Origin: Adiantum capillus-veneris
Taxonomy: Eukaryota; Streptophyta; Polypodiopsida; Polypodiales; Pteridaceae
DNA: 64,000 bases
Assembly (NCBI GenBank): GCA_014529385.2
Contig: CM043958.1
Span: 84,784,025 to 84,848,024, forward strand
Reading direction: 5' to 3'
In this document: piece after piece, positions 34,209 through 45,769 of the stretch
How the letters are laid out: every line of letters begins with the position of its first letter
Position numbering within the stretch: the stretch's first letter is position 1
Made by a program: the position numbers and the translations under genes
The notes under the pieces: generated by a model
Seen by the model: only the letters and a program-made list of their open reading frames with translations
The model's database searches: none
What the model was told of the DNA's origin: nothing

Positions 34209-36508
34209 ATGGAGAATCCAGGCTATCTCATACATGCTTTTGCTTTCTTCGCTTTTCTCCTTCTCTCTGCTTTTCTGCTTCTCGGCAGCGGACGAGGCCG
34301 ACGCCTGCGCTTCCCCCCCGGCCCTCGCGGCCTTCCCTTTGTCGGCCACCTGCACCTGCTCGGCCTCAATCCCCATCGCTCTCTCTGTGACCTCAGCAAG
34401 CGCCATGGCTCTCTCATGTTCCTGCGCTTCGGCTCCGTCCCTGTGGTGGTGGCATCCTCGCCCGCCATCGCCAGACTCATCCTGCAAGCTCACGATCAGA
34501 TCTTCGCCTGGCGTCCGCAGCCCGCCGTGCCCATGCTCTTGCTGGGATGCAAGGACATCCTCTACTCGCAGCCCGGCCCTTACTGGAAGCTCGTTCGCCA
34601 GCTCTGCGCGTCCGATCTCTTCGGCAGCAAGCGTCTGCAGGCCTTTCGCCCGCTCATTGCAGAGGAGATTCATGGGCTTCTTCGTGCCATCAGCGACTCT
34701 GCTCAGCAAGAGAGTCCCGTGCCTGTGCGTGCCATGCTTTACGCAGCTTCTGCTAACATCATCTCAAGAATGGCGCTCGGCAAACCACTACAGGAGCTCT
34801 CACCGCGCTCTCAGGCCGGGGACACTCCCTCATGCAGCCTCGTGGCCCTGATCGTGGAGGCTATCGAGCTTGCAGGCGTCTTCAATCCGGGCGACTTCAT
34901 TCCATGGCTTGCATGGATGGATTTACAGGGCTGTGTGCAGAGGAGTAAGAGCTTGAAGCCAAAGCTCGACAGAGTTTGGCAGGAGATCATTGACAACCGG
35001 AGGAGTATGAGGCCTAAAATGAGTGATGGCCAGCCACTTGACTTTCTCGATGTGCTCCTAGAAAGAGCGGATTTCCACATAACCGACTCCCATATCATGG
35101 CAATCCTTACGGTAATCCAATTACCTTTACTCTCTCTTGTAAATGGTGTGATCTACAGCTTGGACTACATATATCACAATAAGTTTAATACAAATTTTTA
35201 TTATGATAATTCCCACATTGCAGACTATGACAACATCATCAGTTGTTGTGAACGAGAGAGTGCATGCATAACTAGGTACGGTTAGGGGCGGGGGAATGCT
35301 GGCAGCTAGACCTGGAGGGAGCGCATGCCCAGCTAGGTGCGGCTGGGGCAGGGGAGTGTTGGACCCAGAGGGAGCGCATGCCTAACTAGGTGCGGTTGGG
35401 GGGAAGGGCAAAGAAGGTTGGCACTCCCTTGTCCCCAACCCCACTTAGCTAGGCATGTGCTCCCTCCGAGCAGTAGCTCATCATGTTGGACCATGTAGTG
35501 GAAACTCGAGTGGAAATTCATGAGAAAAGAGCTCCTTTCTCACATTAGAAAATGACGAAAACTTGTTGCATACATATGCACATTATACACACATACTATC
35601 CACAATGTACAACCCTGGACGAGACAACGTAATATTGGTCGAGAGGATCCTAGGCTCATGAACTCATGGCCCGCCAAGGCCTTACTATTATGGTGCTACA
35701 CATTATCATGCCACGAAGCATAATATGCGCCCGACCTTTTTACACATAGTTCACATATTTTCTACACATCATTCACAAAACAAAGCAAGAGTTCAATTTG
35801 CAAACACAAACCATGACATATGAAGTGCGGCATTTTGGATAGCCCATGGATATATTTTTGACCATAACTTTACTGCAGGATGTCTTTGGTGCAGGCATAG
35901 ACACGTCTTCGATTACTGTGGAATGGGCACTATGTGAGCTTCTTGCCAACCCCCTTGTGATGAAGAAATTGCAAGAAGAAATAATTAAAGTGGTTGGGGA
36001 TTCACGCCTTGTTTGTGAGTCCGATGTACAAAACTTGCCCTATCTCAGAGCCACTGTGAAAGAGACAATGAGGTTGCATCCAGTAGTTCCCTTATTAGTG
36101 CCTCATATGGCAAGCCAACAATGCAATATTTTGGACTTCAACATACCTCTCCATACTGTAGCCTACATCAATGTTTGGGCAATTGGAAGAGATCCTCAAA
36201 CTTGGGACAATGCTCTTGTGTTTAGCCCCGAAAGATTTCTAGATTCTAATCTAGATGTGCGTGGAAAAGATTTTGAGTTGTTGCCTTTTGGGTCTGGAAG
36301 GCGAGCTTGTCCTGGGATGGCATTGGGTCTACACAATGTTTCTATAATGCTTGCAAGCCTTCTTCAAGCTTTTAATTGGACAACGATGAAAAAGCCTAAC
36401 ATGTCAGAGAAGTTTGGTGTTGTCATGACCCCAGAAGAGCCTTTGGTGGCAAAGACAATTCTCAGGATACGTAGAGAACTCCTCGAGGAAACTATTATAG
36501 GGGCTTGA
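34209..36508 (+). CDS. Cytochrome P450 monooxygenase, CYP71-clan-like, two exons
   Basis: Exon 1 is 34209-35111 and exon 2 is 35879-36508, joined in phase 0 across a GT-AG intron of 767 nt, giving 510 residues. ATG at 34209 gives MENPGYLIHAFAFFAFLLL, a membrane anchor, then the hinge PPGPRGLPFVG. The oxygen-binding I-helix AGIDTS directly follows the splice. The K-helix ETMR, the FSPERF motif and the heme loop FGSGRRACPG complete the fold. It would sit on the ER membrane, take electrons from a P450 reductase and hydroxylate a small lipophilic substrate, which cannot be named. The upstream in-frame ATG at 34095 would put 38 residues before the anchor and is less likely. A TATA-like tttatatatta lies near 33890. 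Confidence 0.9.
35255..35466. repeat. Small repeat cluster in the P450 intron
   Basis: A 34-35-bp unit (gagggagcgcatgcc..aggtgcggttgggg type) occurs as direct copies at 35255-35289, 35315-35349 and 35368-35402. An inverted copy lies at 35432-35466. Copies 3 and 4 form a hairpin with a 29-base loop. Confidence 0.8.
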
Positions 36509-37229
36509 TTAAACAGAGAGCACAATGATGCCAACATACATTGTATCCATTTCCTTGTACAGATTAAGTTGAAATGAGTTTGCAAGGTATGGAATTCCAA
36601 TAAGAGGATCAAGCCCCTATGTACATAAAGAATCTTTCTCTAGTGAATAGAGAAATACTAGAATTGATGAGAAAACATGAATCGTTTAAAGAATTAGTTC
36701 ATAGACTTGGTTGGTAAATTAGATGTACTTGTTTTTTATGCACTTAAAGGAGGTTTAAGCAGGAACAAATAATTAACACTAGTTTGGTACCAAAACAGGA
36801 CACTTAAGTGTCCTTTTGAAGGTTTTTTGTAAAAAATCTTACGCCTTTTCCAAAACCCATACTACTAATTCCTTTTGAGGGACTCTTATACCATCTGTAA
36901 GTCATTCAAAAAAAATGTTAGACAAAGAATTAACCATTTTTAGGAACCAATAAAGCATCCCAAAGCAGGTATGGTACAAAAGAACACGTTTACATCAGTA
37001 AAAATGCGGATTACACCTAAAAAAAATTCTATTGGACATGGCTTTGATCCAACTACAGTCTTTCCCTCACACAAAAAATGCTTTCTTTCGTTAACACATA
37101 CAAAGAAACACTTACTTTCATTTGAGCTCATCTTCATCAAAATGTGTCCATCCATAGCATCACTCGCACACAAAACCTCCCTTCGCGCTAAAAGACAAAA
37201 TGATTATCCACTAGCTGCTCTTGCAATCT
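36509..37229. other. P450 3' region and intergenic sequence
   Basis: AT-rich sequence follows the P450 stop. An aataag sequence near 36599 could serve polyadenylation. The frame on the - strand at 36940-37173 may be the Cys-poor end of the piggyBac remnant but has no clear motif. Confidence 0.4.
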
Positions 37230-39420
37230 CACCATAAACTGAAAACGATTGGTATCTTTCTTACCATGCAAGCATTTTCATAATATATGCATTCACAAAT
37301 CCAAAATCTAGCATGCCTCAAAATAATGCGTGCATGCCACCATTTCCAGTCATGGATACTTGTCTCTAAGGTGTACCCAGAACCCAATACCATATTATCA
37401 AAGACATCACAACCTGCTTTGCATTTATTATACATGATAGCAATCTCAGGGCACGTAACGGCAACTCCCCGGCCACTTCCAACCTATCTTTGAACTTCAC
37501 CACTCTTCATGCCATATACATTTGATGCAAAAAAAGGCCTTTTTGTCCATCCAGCTGCAACTCAAGAGTCCTCTTCTTGCATCATTTGCATAACGTAATA
37601 CACCTCTGTCACAACAATCAATCTGCAGTAATTGTGACTCTGGGAAATTCTTCCTATTTGTCATATATGTACCTGTGCCTCCAAAGCCCTCAGCCATCAA
37701 GTGCAACAATAGCTTCACTGATGTGAACCATCGATAAAAAAAAACATGATGACCTCTTTGCTTCAAGTCCGCAACAAGTGTAGACACAACATGACATGAC
37801 AACTCACGACATGGCAACTTGTCATAAATACAAAAAGAGTAATTGTAACTAGTTTCTAAGTCACATAAATTCATAATTAAATTCCAAACTTGTGCGGCTT
37901 CTTAGGATTATAGACTCCACAAGGATTCAACTTATATTTAGATGGAATTAATTCTCATCAACAGTTACATTCTTTCCACAATTGTAGTGCAATTAATAAG
38001 TGGCATTCAACCTTTTTTCCAATGATAAAACGTGCCATAGCTTGTACTCTCGCGTTCCCTTCACAAGAGGCTATTGCAAGTTATCCCGTACATGCAAAAA
38101 ACACTTTATTTGTCGATATTCCGTTTGTCCCATCTTTTCAGCATAGTTAGGATACCACACAACACCGCAAGTGTCTCTTTTCCAATAATTTTTTTTGTAT
38201 GACATAAATTGCAAGACCATTCCAATAGACACTCCCAAAAACCGCAAGAATGAATGTCTATCTAATGCATTCCATTTTCGAGCTGACTCATGCTTTTCCA
38301 AAACTTTTTCACGTTTTTCCATGGCATATCTATTCGTCTCAGCCACAATAGTGTCTACCAAATCAAGAGAAAATAGACACAAAAAAAGTTGAATCTCTGT
38401 AAGCTCTCTTGGAACCTGCCCCAAGTCTTGATCCACAATATCTACAAACGGTCGTAATCTTTTGAAAGTTCCTGCAGGCTCCACAGGCATTTTATCACCA
38501 CTCTTCCAAGTTGAAAAGCTTACATTTGACCAATCACCCTCATCATTGGAATCCTGCAACACAGGGCCTTCTGCCTCCAAAAGCTCATCTTCACACTCTT
38601 CTTCCTCGCCCACAAATGCATGTTCATCTCCAGAATCATCACCATCTTGCATAACATCCATAGGTCTACCATTTTTTACGACATGTTTCCATGAAGTGCC
38701 CCGCTTCTTCATAATTTTCTTTCCCTTCTTGTGAGCATGCCTACTCTCAGCATGAGAATTTTGCCTCCTTGCATTTACCTCCACAACTCCAACATCACAA
38801 TGTCTTACAAGACCCTCATTAGTGGAAATCCCACCAGCTAATTTGGCATTTAAGCTAGCACCAAGTGATGAGGCATCCACATTTGTTGCATTCGCATGAC
38901 TACCAAAGCACTCTTTTGCATGTACTACCCTTGGCCGGCCTCGACCCACAATGTTCTTCTTAGGAGGTCGATCTCTCTTAGCAACTAGAGAGGGCACACT
39001 AGGCAGTCCAACAACAGGCAAGCTTGCAGTAAAAGCAATTTGAGACACACCCAAAATATCCATAGCCAAAGATTTCTCATGTATATCCAGCATATCGAAA
39101 TTCAATGCATGATCCATGGCATCCATCACATTCATCATATAATCATCCGCAAAAGGCATTTCAACCGCATCAGATGCAAGTAGCATGTCCACATTTGATA
39201 GTACATTTGACTTTACATTAAGAGCATCCCTCTTTTGTGATGCCAAAAACTCTGCCAAAGTAAACTCATCATCCACATCTGCAATGCATTGACGAGTTTT
39301 CACCCTTGCATCAGCAATCGAAAGAAGATGCATTCGCAAGGACTCCCATGATAGCATGTACACAATGCAGTCGCCTTTGAAGACACATTCAAACAATTGT
39401 TTGCGTGCATTGAATGAGAG
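37230..39420 (-). pseudogene. piggyBac-type transposase (PGBD/DDE_Tnp_1_7), broken
   Basis: The N-terminal 441-codon frame (38071-39396) carries an AT-hook-like VGRGRPR and an acidic linker. It then has LFLCLFSLDLVDTIVAETNRYAM and LDRHSFLRFLGVSIGMVLQ, the start of the piggyBac domain. Downstream, 37930-37960 reads VDE then, one frame off, LIPSKYKLNP (first catalytic Asp region). The frame 37497-37874 reads GHHVFFYRWFTSVKLLLHLM, where Tyr-Arg replaces the usual Asp-Asn of the second catalytic site. The third Asp pair survives at 37380-37420 (CKAGCDVFDNM), followed by WKWWHARI. Stops and a frameshift show the gene is dead. Living relatives excise and insert at TTAA sites. Confidence 0.8.
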
Positions 39421-40435
39421 TATTCTGCCTGCATAACATTTTTTTCTTGCCAGTCAAGAGGTTGGGTTCTCTTTGCCCATGCAAGCCCAAACTCTGTGGC
39501 CGGATAGAGCGACTAGCGACCCTCTAAAGCAGCACAAAACTGCAAGGAGGGTAGCCCACATCCTAGCACAGGTGCAGCCCAAAGCAAGGCTTCAGATTTT
39601 CTCGCCATGGCGATCTGTGAACAATTCTCTGCAATGTTATCCGGATTTGTTTCTCTGCGAGAAAATGGCCCAGGGACTTGTTTTTGGCTCTGTAACGCTA
39701 GTCCGCTCGTTTCTGGGTTGAATTTGAACCATCAGATAGCCTTGCCCATCCGATGGCTCCCCTTTGCCAACCCTCTCCCCTCCAAGGCTCCATAGCCAAA
39801 GCCATGAAAGCATAAACAAGTCACCCAAAAATGCTTCAATTACAAGCTAATTAGGAAGGTTTTTTCGCTTTTAAAAAAATTGGGACATTTTTCTAAGTCT
39901 TGAGAGACAACCTAGGCCAGCTTTAAAGCCAGTCTTGATAAATGCCATCTTCCAAAAAAATCACGCCTTTTAAAGTGTTTGCAAGACATTTTAGTGTCTC
40001 AGGACACTTTAGTGTCCAATTACAGGACTATTGTTAATAGGAAGCGAAGAACTTAATCTTTTTCTTGCATTTCGCTCTACGGCTTCTCCCAGATGGTGCT
40101 TGGCTCTCCAACTTTGGATTTCTTTTGGTGTTGTTTGGCAGGGGAACTAGGGATCTCATGTGGCAGGTGAGGTACCTTTCATGGCAACAGTTGTAGGATA
40201 TTTCTCATTTCTATATGTATCGTTATGCAAGGTGGCTCCCTTGTCAACCTGGTTTGTCTTAGGTTACGGAGTTTCTTTTTGGTTGGGGTGGCTTCCCTAT
40301 CAGCCTGAACTATTTTCTTTTTGTTGGAGTTTCTTTTTGGCTGGGGTGGCTTCCCTATCAACCTTAACTATTTTGTGGGATGGTTTTCTATTCTTTTTTA
40401 GAACCCTGGCTAGGTGTGTGAGCGGGCCCGACATG
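39421..40435. other. Intergenic sequence without a recognised feature
   Basis: Short frames on both strands have no known motif. Two near-identical 35-bp segments containing tttctttttggctggggtgg lie at about 40277 and 40329. Confidence 0.4.
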
Positions 40436-41060
40436 TAGTTTTTCTTTTTTTTTTTGCAAAACTCACAATTTGTGAGTGAATTGTATTGAGCTCATTATAA
40501 TATTTACAAAACAGCCTCAAGCTCAGGTCAATCCTTGAGGTGTTGAAGATTACAAAATGGATGTCTACTGCCTCTCACAAGGCTAATCATAATTGGTGAA
40601 CTATAGTTCTAGGCTTTTTTTTCTTGTAGGTTGACAACATGGCATGGTAGCCCTAGATCAATCTTTTGAGTCTTGCTTTCTTCCGACTGTATATATCATC
40701 ACTTCACTTTCTAGTATAATTTTTGAGAAGCTTGGTACATCAAGGTCTCCCTCAAACACACGACGATTCCTCGCCTGCTATATATGGTAAAGGAAGTACC
40801 TGACACTTTGAGTGTAGATAAGAACAACAAGGCTTCCCATCTTCTTGCCACCAAGGAAAAGATCAGCCTTGAAGAACCCATTCTTCCATGTTCTTTGCAT
40901 CCACTTGCATATTATCCTTACCAAGCCTCTGATCACCTGGCATTCCATGAAAAGGTGTGCCAAATCTTCACTAGCTATCCTACAAGAAACGAGAAGAACT
41001 ATGGGAGGAAGTCATGGAGAACATATGGAAGCCAAAGTGGCCACAATTTATGAAGATATT
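40436..41060 (-). pseudogene. LINE 3' fragment with zf-RVT-like residues
   Basis: On the - strand the fragment reads RIASEDLAHLFMECQVIRGL, similar to the cysteine/histidine segment that ends L1-type plant reverse transcriptases (H-L-F-x-x-C). It continues to a 3' untranslated part and finishes in a poly(A)-like run, seen as T-rich sequence at 40436-40455 on the + strand. Just inside the tail is a hairpin built from ctcacaa/ttgtgag. The 5' side is truncated, as usual for LINE insertions. Confidence 0.5.
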
Positions 41061-41215
41061 TTTGTGGAAGGTGATGTGGGGTGCTCTACTAACAAGCTTA
41101 AAGATCTTGGAAAGAGGAATTGGGTCCGATCGTTGTTTGGGGTGCATAATTTTTTTGGGTTTCTTAACACAACACTCACTATTGTGAGTTTTGCAAAAAT
41201 AAAAATAAAAAAATT
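41060..41215 (+). mobile_element. Second LINE-like 3' end in the opposite orientation
   Basis: The + strand reads cactcactattgtgagtttt, then gc and an A-rich tail (aaaaataaaaataaaaaaa) at about 41190-41212. The sequence before the tail matches the 3' end at 40455-40490 in inverted orientation. The two tails therefore point away from each other. Confidence 0.4.
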
Positions 41216-42860
41216 AAGTGTTCAAAAGTAAGGATGAAGCGTATACATGGGAGCGTGTCCCGGGGGGGGGGGGGGTCCACTATAAGTAAACCCTATGTAT
41301 CTGGTGCATTAAGGGGTATTTTAGAAACCCACTACTTATATACGGTTTTTGGTTTAGAAACCCCCCTTATATAATATTTTTTCACAATTAAAGTATCACT
41401 TATTTATGTATTAATTTTTTTACTATTTCCCCTTGGGTATGTATTTTATGCGAGTCTACAAGAAACAATAAACCATTATGCTAAACCAAATGCTATCTTA
41501 CATGTTTTTTAGTGACCGTTAGTTAGTTTATGGAGTCCGTTCGGGGAGATATGGACTCAAAAAGGGCTAGAAGATTAATTTCAAACACTTTTGACGTTGA
41601 TGTTTTTGCCAATAGAATGCTTGGAGGGACCCTTAGATTCTTTGTTGGATTTTAATTTGAGGTTTTTGAGTATACAATTGGACTCTTCAGGCCATTTTTT
41701 TCTCTTTTCAGATCTAGTTTCTGTTTCTGTTGTCCGTTTTTCTTCTTCTAAAATTTGGGTTTAATTTCTTCCTCCCAACCAATAGTAAGTACGTTCAACT
41801 TTCAATTTTCCCTCCCATTTCTTTGTCTCTAGCCATGGATGTTCCTTCAAGCTCTACTTCCTCTCCAAAATCCTCTTTAGAAACCACATATTCTCTACTC
41901 TCAACCTTGTCAGATAAGACAGGTTGCATCTTCACTAATGGCATCCCACTTCTACTTAACATACAAATCAGCTTAGCACTTAATATATCATGAAGACAAA
42001 ATTATTGTATAGAAAAATATATGGGGAAGATATTTCGTATGTAGTGGAAGTTGGAATGAGTTGGTCTCTTCAGACATCTATTTTAATGTTAGGTTAAGAG
42101 TTAGTTGTCAGTTCAAATAGACAGACTTCCGACAACAACTCAAACAAAGACATTGATACTGAAATGAAACTGAAAATGATAATTGAAATGGAAATGATAC
42201 ATAGACTGGAAATGGATTATATTCATATCATATCAGTACAATTAGAATAAGTACAATGTGAGCCAAAAGACTGCTCTAAGCTTATTGGCAAGAGAATACA
42301 AGAGCATAGTGAGCACACTAAATCTATGAATACAACAGTGTGGCTCCCAAATCATAGTCCAAAGCATTCCTCATAAAATGAATTAATGGCCCTTATTTGT
42401 TGGTGCCAGACTCGGTCTCTGACTATTTATGGGCTAACTATCCATTGTGTAGTTATTGGAGTAACTACCTTGGTAATTACTAGCTCAATCGTTAGTTGAA
42501 ATTCCAGCCTAAGCACTATTCCCACCATCTACATTTTCTTCTCCCCTTTCTTTGAATTTTGGAATATTTCCAAAATTTCCAAGGTTAATGTTGGGACTGG
42601 TTTTGTTGGAAAATTTCTGTTGAAAATGAGTTGGAATACACCCACCTTCCTTTCAAAAAATTTAGGTATATTGTTAGAGAGAGATTAAGCCAATATGAAT
42701 TAAGCACTGTCAATCCATCTACTTTCCCTCCAAAGTGGCACACCCATTGGCCATGTTCTACCTTCTTCCTAGTAAAGGTAAGCCTCTCAACTCTTTGTGT
42801 TTGTGAGTTGAGTGACCTGGCTGGATACTAGAGGTCATCATCTTTGTGTATCTGGAGCCT
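41216..42860. other. Intergenic sequence, possible partial MITE at 41262
   Basis: At 41262 a G run followed by tccactata and then aaggggtattttag resembles the left half of the MITEs at 55763 and 60053. No right end is found. The rest is AT-rich, with short frames of no recognised kind. Confidence 0.3.
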
Positions 42861-44500
42861 TCTTTCATGTAGGTTTGCAAATAACATGGGATGGAGACTG
42901 AGTTGGTGGACCAATACCCTGAGCACTAGTAGCCACATTGTCCTTCTGAACGAGCCAACGAATGGCCTCTTGTGCCATTTGTTCCATCCGTTCAGTCATC
43001 ATTTCTACTTCATATGGTGTCAATGCATTCCAAGTTTTGGCATTTACATCATAGTGTTTGCTTCCTCTCATCAATCTTGCCCTCGCGAGCTTATGACACA
43101 CACATGTAGTGGGCATCCATTCTTAGGTAGAGGCTGATTGGATTTAATTTTGTCTTTGAATAGAACTTCAACCATTTCCCTGAATTGGTGTTTAGATGCA
43201 ATTTTACTGGTCAACTCATTCTCTAAGGATCTTTGAAGCTTCAACTGATAATTGGAGTAATTCATTAGTAATCTTTATCAATTGTCAAAGATGATACCGC
43301 CGCTGGTACATTTGGCCTCTGAAATGCTAAAGATAATCTTTGAATCCCTCTACTATTGACTTCTGCTCTACTTCATTCAAGATCCTGGATCAGGCAACCC
43401 ACTCAACTTTGCCCTCATTATACCAGACCCTCAACTTATCCACAATCTTGATGTAAGATTCCTGGTTAGTTGAATGATTGTACTTTGGGTAGAGTGCATG
43501 AAAGAATTGAGCTTGAACTAAGGAAGCTTGTTCTCCTTAGCTTGTAGAGCATAGAGCAATATGGTCAAATCAGAAGCAAACTCAATGAAATTCATAATCA
43601 TCTGATTCTTTTGCTAGAGCATCTTTTTGTATATTCTGACGAGATGAAACATACTCTTCAACTGCACCTCTTGCTTCATTAGTGTCCTTCCTTTTTTACT
43701 CCTTTGCTACTAGTGGTAGTATTTTCTAGCAGTATCCTAATTTTCTAATTTAGTACTTCTCACCCAATCTGCATCATTACCAACATCTCCTTGATTGGAC
43801 CTTGATATCCTTAATGAATACACGTGAATGTGGGTCTATCACCAAGAAACATTTCTAATTGTATACCAAGACTTTGAAGATTCACAGTAGAAGGGTATTT
43901 TATTTGTAGATTAAGCAACACATCATCATTTTTCAATAGGAAGTCTAGAAAACTCTTTCTGATACCTTAATGTAGCTAGGGTGTGGAGGCAGTTCACAAG
44001 TGGATTGATCATGACACTTGATCAGCTTCCATTGTTCTACCATTCTTCTGGCTCCAACGTATAGCATGTTAAATATCTCTAGATCAGAACAGATCGTCTT
44101 GTCATGTAGAAACTCTTGAATTTGAGTTGTCTTTTGCTTTCTCAATAGGGCCAACAATCCACTACAAAATTTCAAGTCTGTGTTGAAATCCAACTTTGAA
44201 TAGAGAATAATGAGCTTACCTTTATCGAGGCTTTGCATTATTGCATTCTCAAGTATTGTTGGGGGTTCTCAATTGGGTCTGTAACTGGGGTGCGTTAATT
44301 CTAGTCTATTCTTATATTTGTGTCTGATCTTAGGCACCCCCATCTTCCTTTTTATTAGAGCCAATGTGCCATTAGTATGAGTTTCCCTTGCTACTGATCT
44401 TGTTGGAAGGAAAGCTGGGTTATTATTAGCACATCCTTATCCTCGCCCCTTTTATCAGTGGGATGTGCACCATCATCTGCTTCTTCCTTTTCATAATCTT
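42860..44500 (-). pseudogene. Unrecognised coding remnant
   Basis: Three - strand frames look protein-like. 43945-44238 has KLIILYSKLDFNTDLKF, KTICSDLEIFNMLYVGARR and LPPHPSYIKVSERVF. 43071-43265 has YQLKLQRSLENELTSKIAS. 42865-43116 has WNALTPYEVEMMTERMEQMA. They run in the same direction and could be exons or broken parts of one gene. Numerous stops lie between them. I cannot assign a family; a decayed host gene is as likely as a transposon. Confidence 0.35.
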
Positions 44501-44536
44501 CATCGACTTGGTTCTATAACAAAATATAGCTAATAA

Positions 44537-44660
44537 CATTGATTGTAGCAGAATTAAGTAACAATAGTGAGTATTTCCCTAAGAGAATTCCAGCATAAGA
44601 GAGTACTTGATCAAAGGTAGCAAAATGAACATTATACCTAACTAGCTTGGCATGAACAAT
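44537..44660. repeat. 125-bp dispersed repeat, copy 1
   Basis: It matches 50496-50622 at most positions, including the segment agtacttgat..aaaggtagcaaaatgaac and ending ttggcatgaacaat. The young copia element inserted exactly at the end of this copy. Confidence 0.8.
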
Positions 44661-44887
44661 TGTTGGAATTAGGGTTGCAGAGAAACACACACAGCTTGGA
44701 GAAGACGAAGGAAGCTCAAGGCACACGATAGAGAGTATGTTACTTAGTGTGCAATGGAAAGATAGATAGCCCTAGAGTGATGGGCGTATATACAATGCAC
44801 GGGGGAAAAAACCTCCTAAAGAGGGAAAAAATGCCCCGGCGGTCCTAGTGTGTTCACACACATCACTACCACATGTATATGGTAACA
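44661..44887 (-). repeat. 3' LTR of element C
   Basis: Begins and ends with TGTTGGAATTAG...GGTAACA on the + strand, 227 bp. It differs from the other LTR by a G/T change near 44823. Confidence 0.97.
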
Positions 44888-44900
44888 AATCCCCCCTGGA
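44888..44900 (-). other. Polypurine tract of element C
   Basis: The - strand reads tccaggggggatt immediately before the 3' LTR. Confidence 0.85.
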
Positions 44901-44964
44901 GTGATGCGGTGAACGAGATCTGGCACATGAGTAAAGGGAAGTGCCATGCCCTGAGGACAGGATC

Positions 44965-45769
44965 AGTCCACAAAGGGGAGTAAGCCCAAAGCTTTGCGGA
45001 AAGCTTCAAGCTTCTCACGAGACAATGCGTTTGTGAAAAGATCTGCAAGGTTGTCCTATGTTGGCACATAAGCCAAGCTGATCTCTCCTGCTGAGAGCCT
45101 CTCCCTGACATAGTGGTAATGCACCTCAATGTGCTTTGTGCGAGCATGAAAAACTGGGTTCCTCGCAACTGCCAATGCGCTCTGACTGTCAGTGTAGATA
45201 GTGTTGGCAGTGTCCTGTCCAACACCCAAGTCAGCCATAAGGCGTTTGAGCCATACACACTCAACCGTAGCTGTGAAGACTGCCCTGTACTCAGCCTCAC
45301 AACTCGAAGTGGCCACAGTAGGTTGCTTCTTGCTCAACCATGATATACATGAACTGCCAAGCATGAAACAAAAACCACTTGTGGACACTCGCGTGTCAAA
45401 ACAACCAGCCCAATCTGAGTCCAAAAAAGCATGTAAGTCTGGCGGCAATGATCCCCCCTTGGGATAAAACAAGCCAAGATGTAAAGTGCCACTAAGGTAG
45501 CGGAAAATCCTCTTGACAGCCTGCCAATGCTTAGACCCTGGGCTATGCATAAATCTGCTGACCTGCGAGACTGCAAACTGAATATCTGGCCTCGTGTTGC
45601 ATACATAAATGAGGTAGCCAACAGTAGTTTGGTAAAGAGTGACATCAGCAGGATCGCCAGCATCATGTAGACTCAACTTCAAGCGTGTTTCCATGGGAGT
45701 GGCAATAGGTTTGCAATCCTCAAGTCCAAACTTACATAGCAATGTCTCTATGTAACTTTTCTGACACAA
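44965..45769 (-). pseudogene. C-terminal RT and RNase H of element C
   Basis: The frame has SYIETLLCKFGLEDCKPIAT, TLYQTTVGYLIYVCNTRPDI and VKRIFRYLSGTLHLGL from the RT thumb/connection. RNase H follows with FLDSDWAGCFDTRVSTSG, SKKQPTVATSSCEAEYRAVF and YTDSQSALAVARNP. A TAG at 45053-45055 precedes the last 29 residues (DNLADLFTNALSREKLEAF), where copia proteins usually have Glu or Gln. Upstream, at about 45770, it joins the RT core after a missing segment and in another frame. Confidence 0.9.

Noticed and set aside
34155-34851. Two long frames overlapping P450 exon 1 (one - strand, one +)
   Set aside because: GC-rich exon sequence keeps all frames open by chance; the P450 frame has the family motifs.
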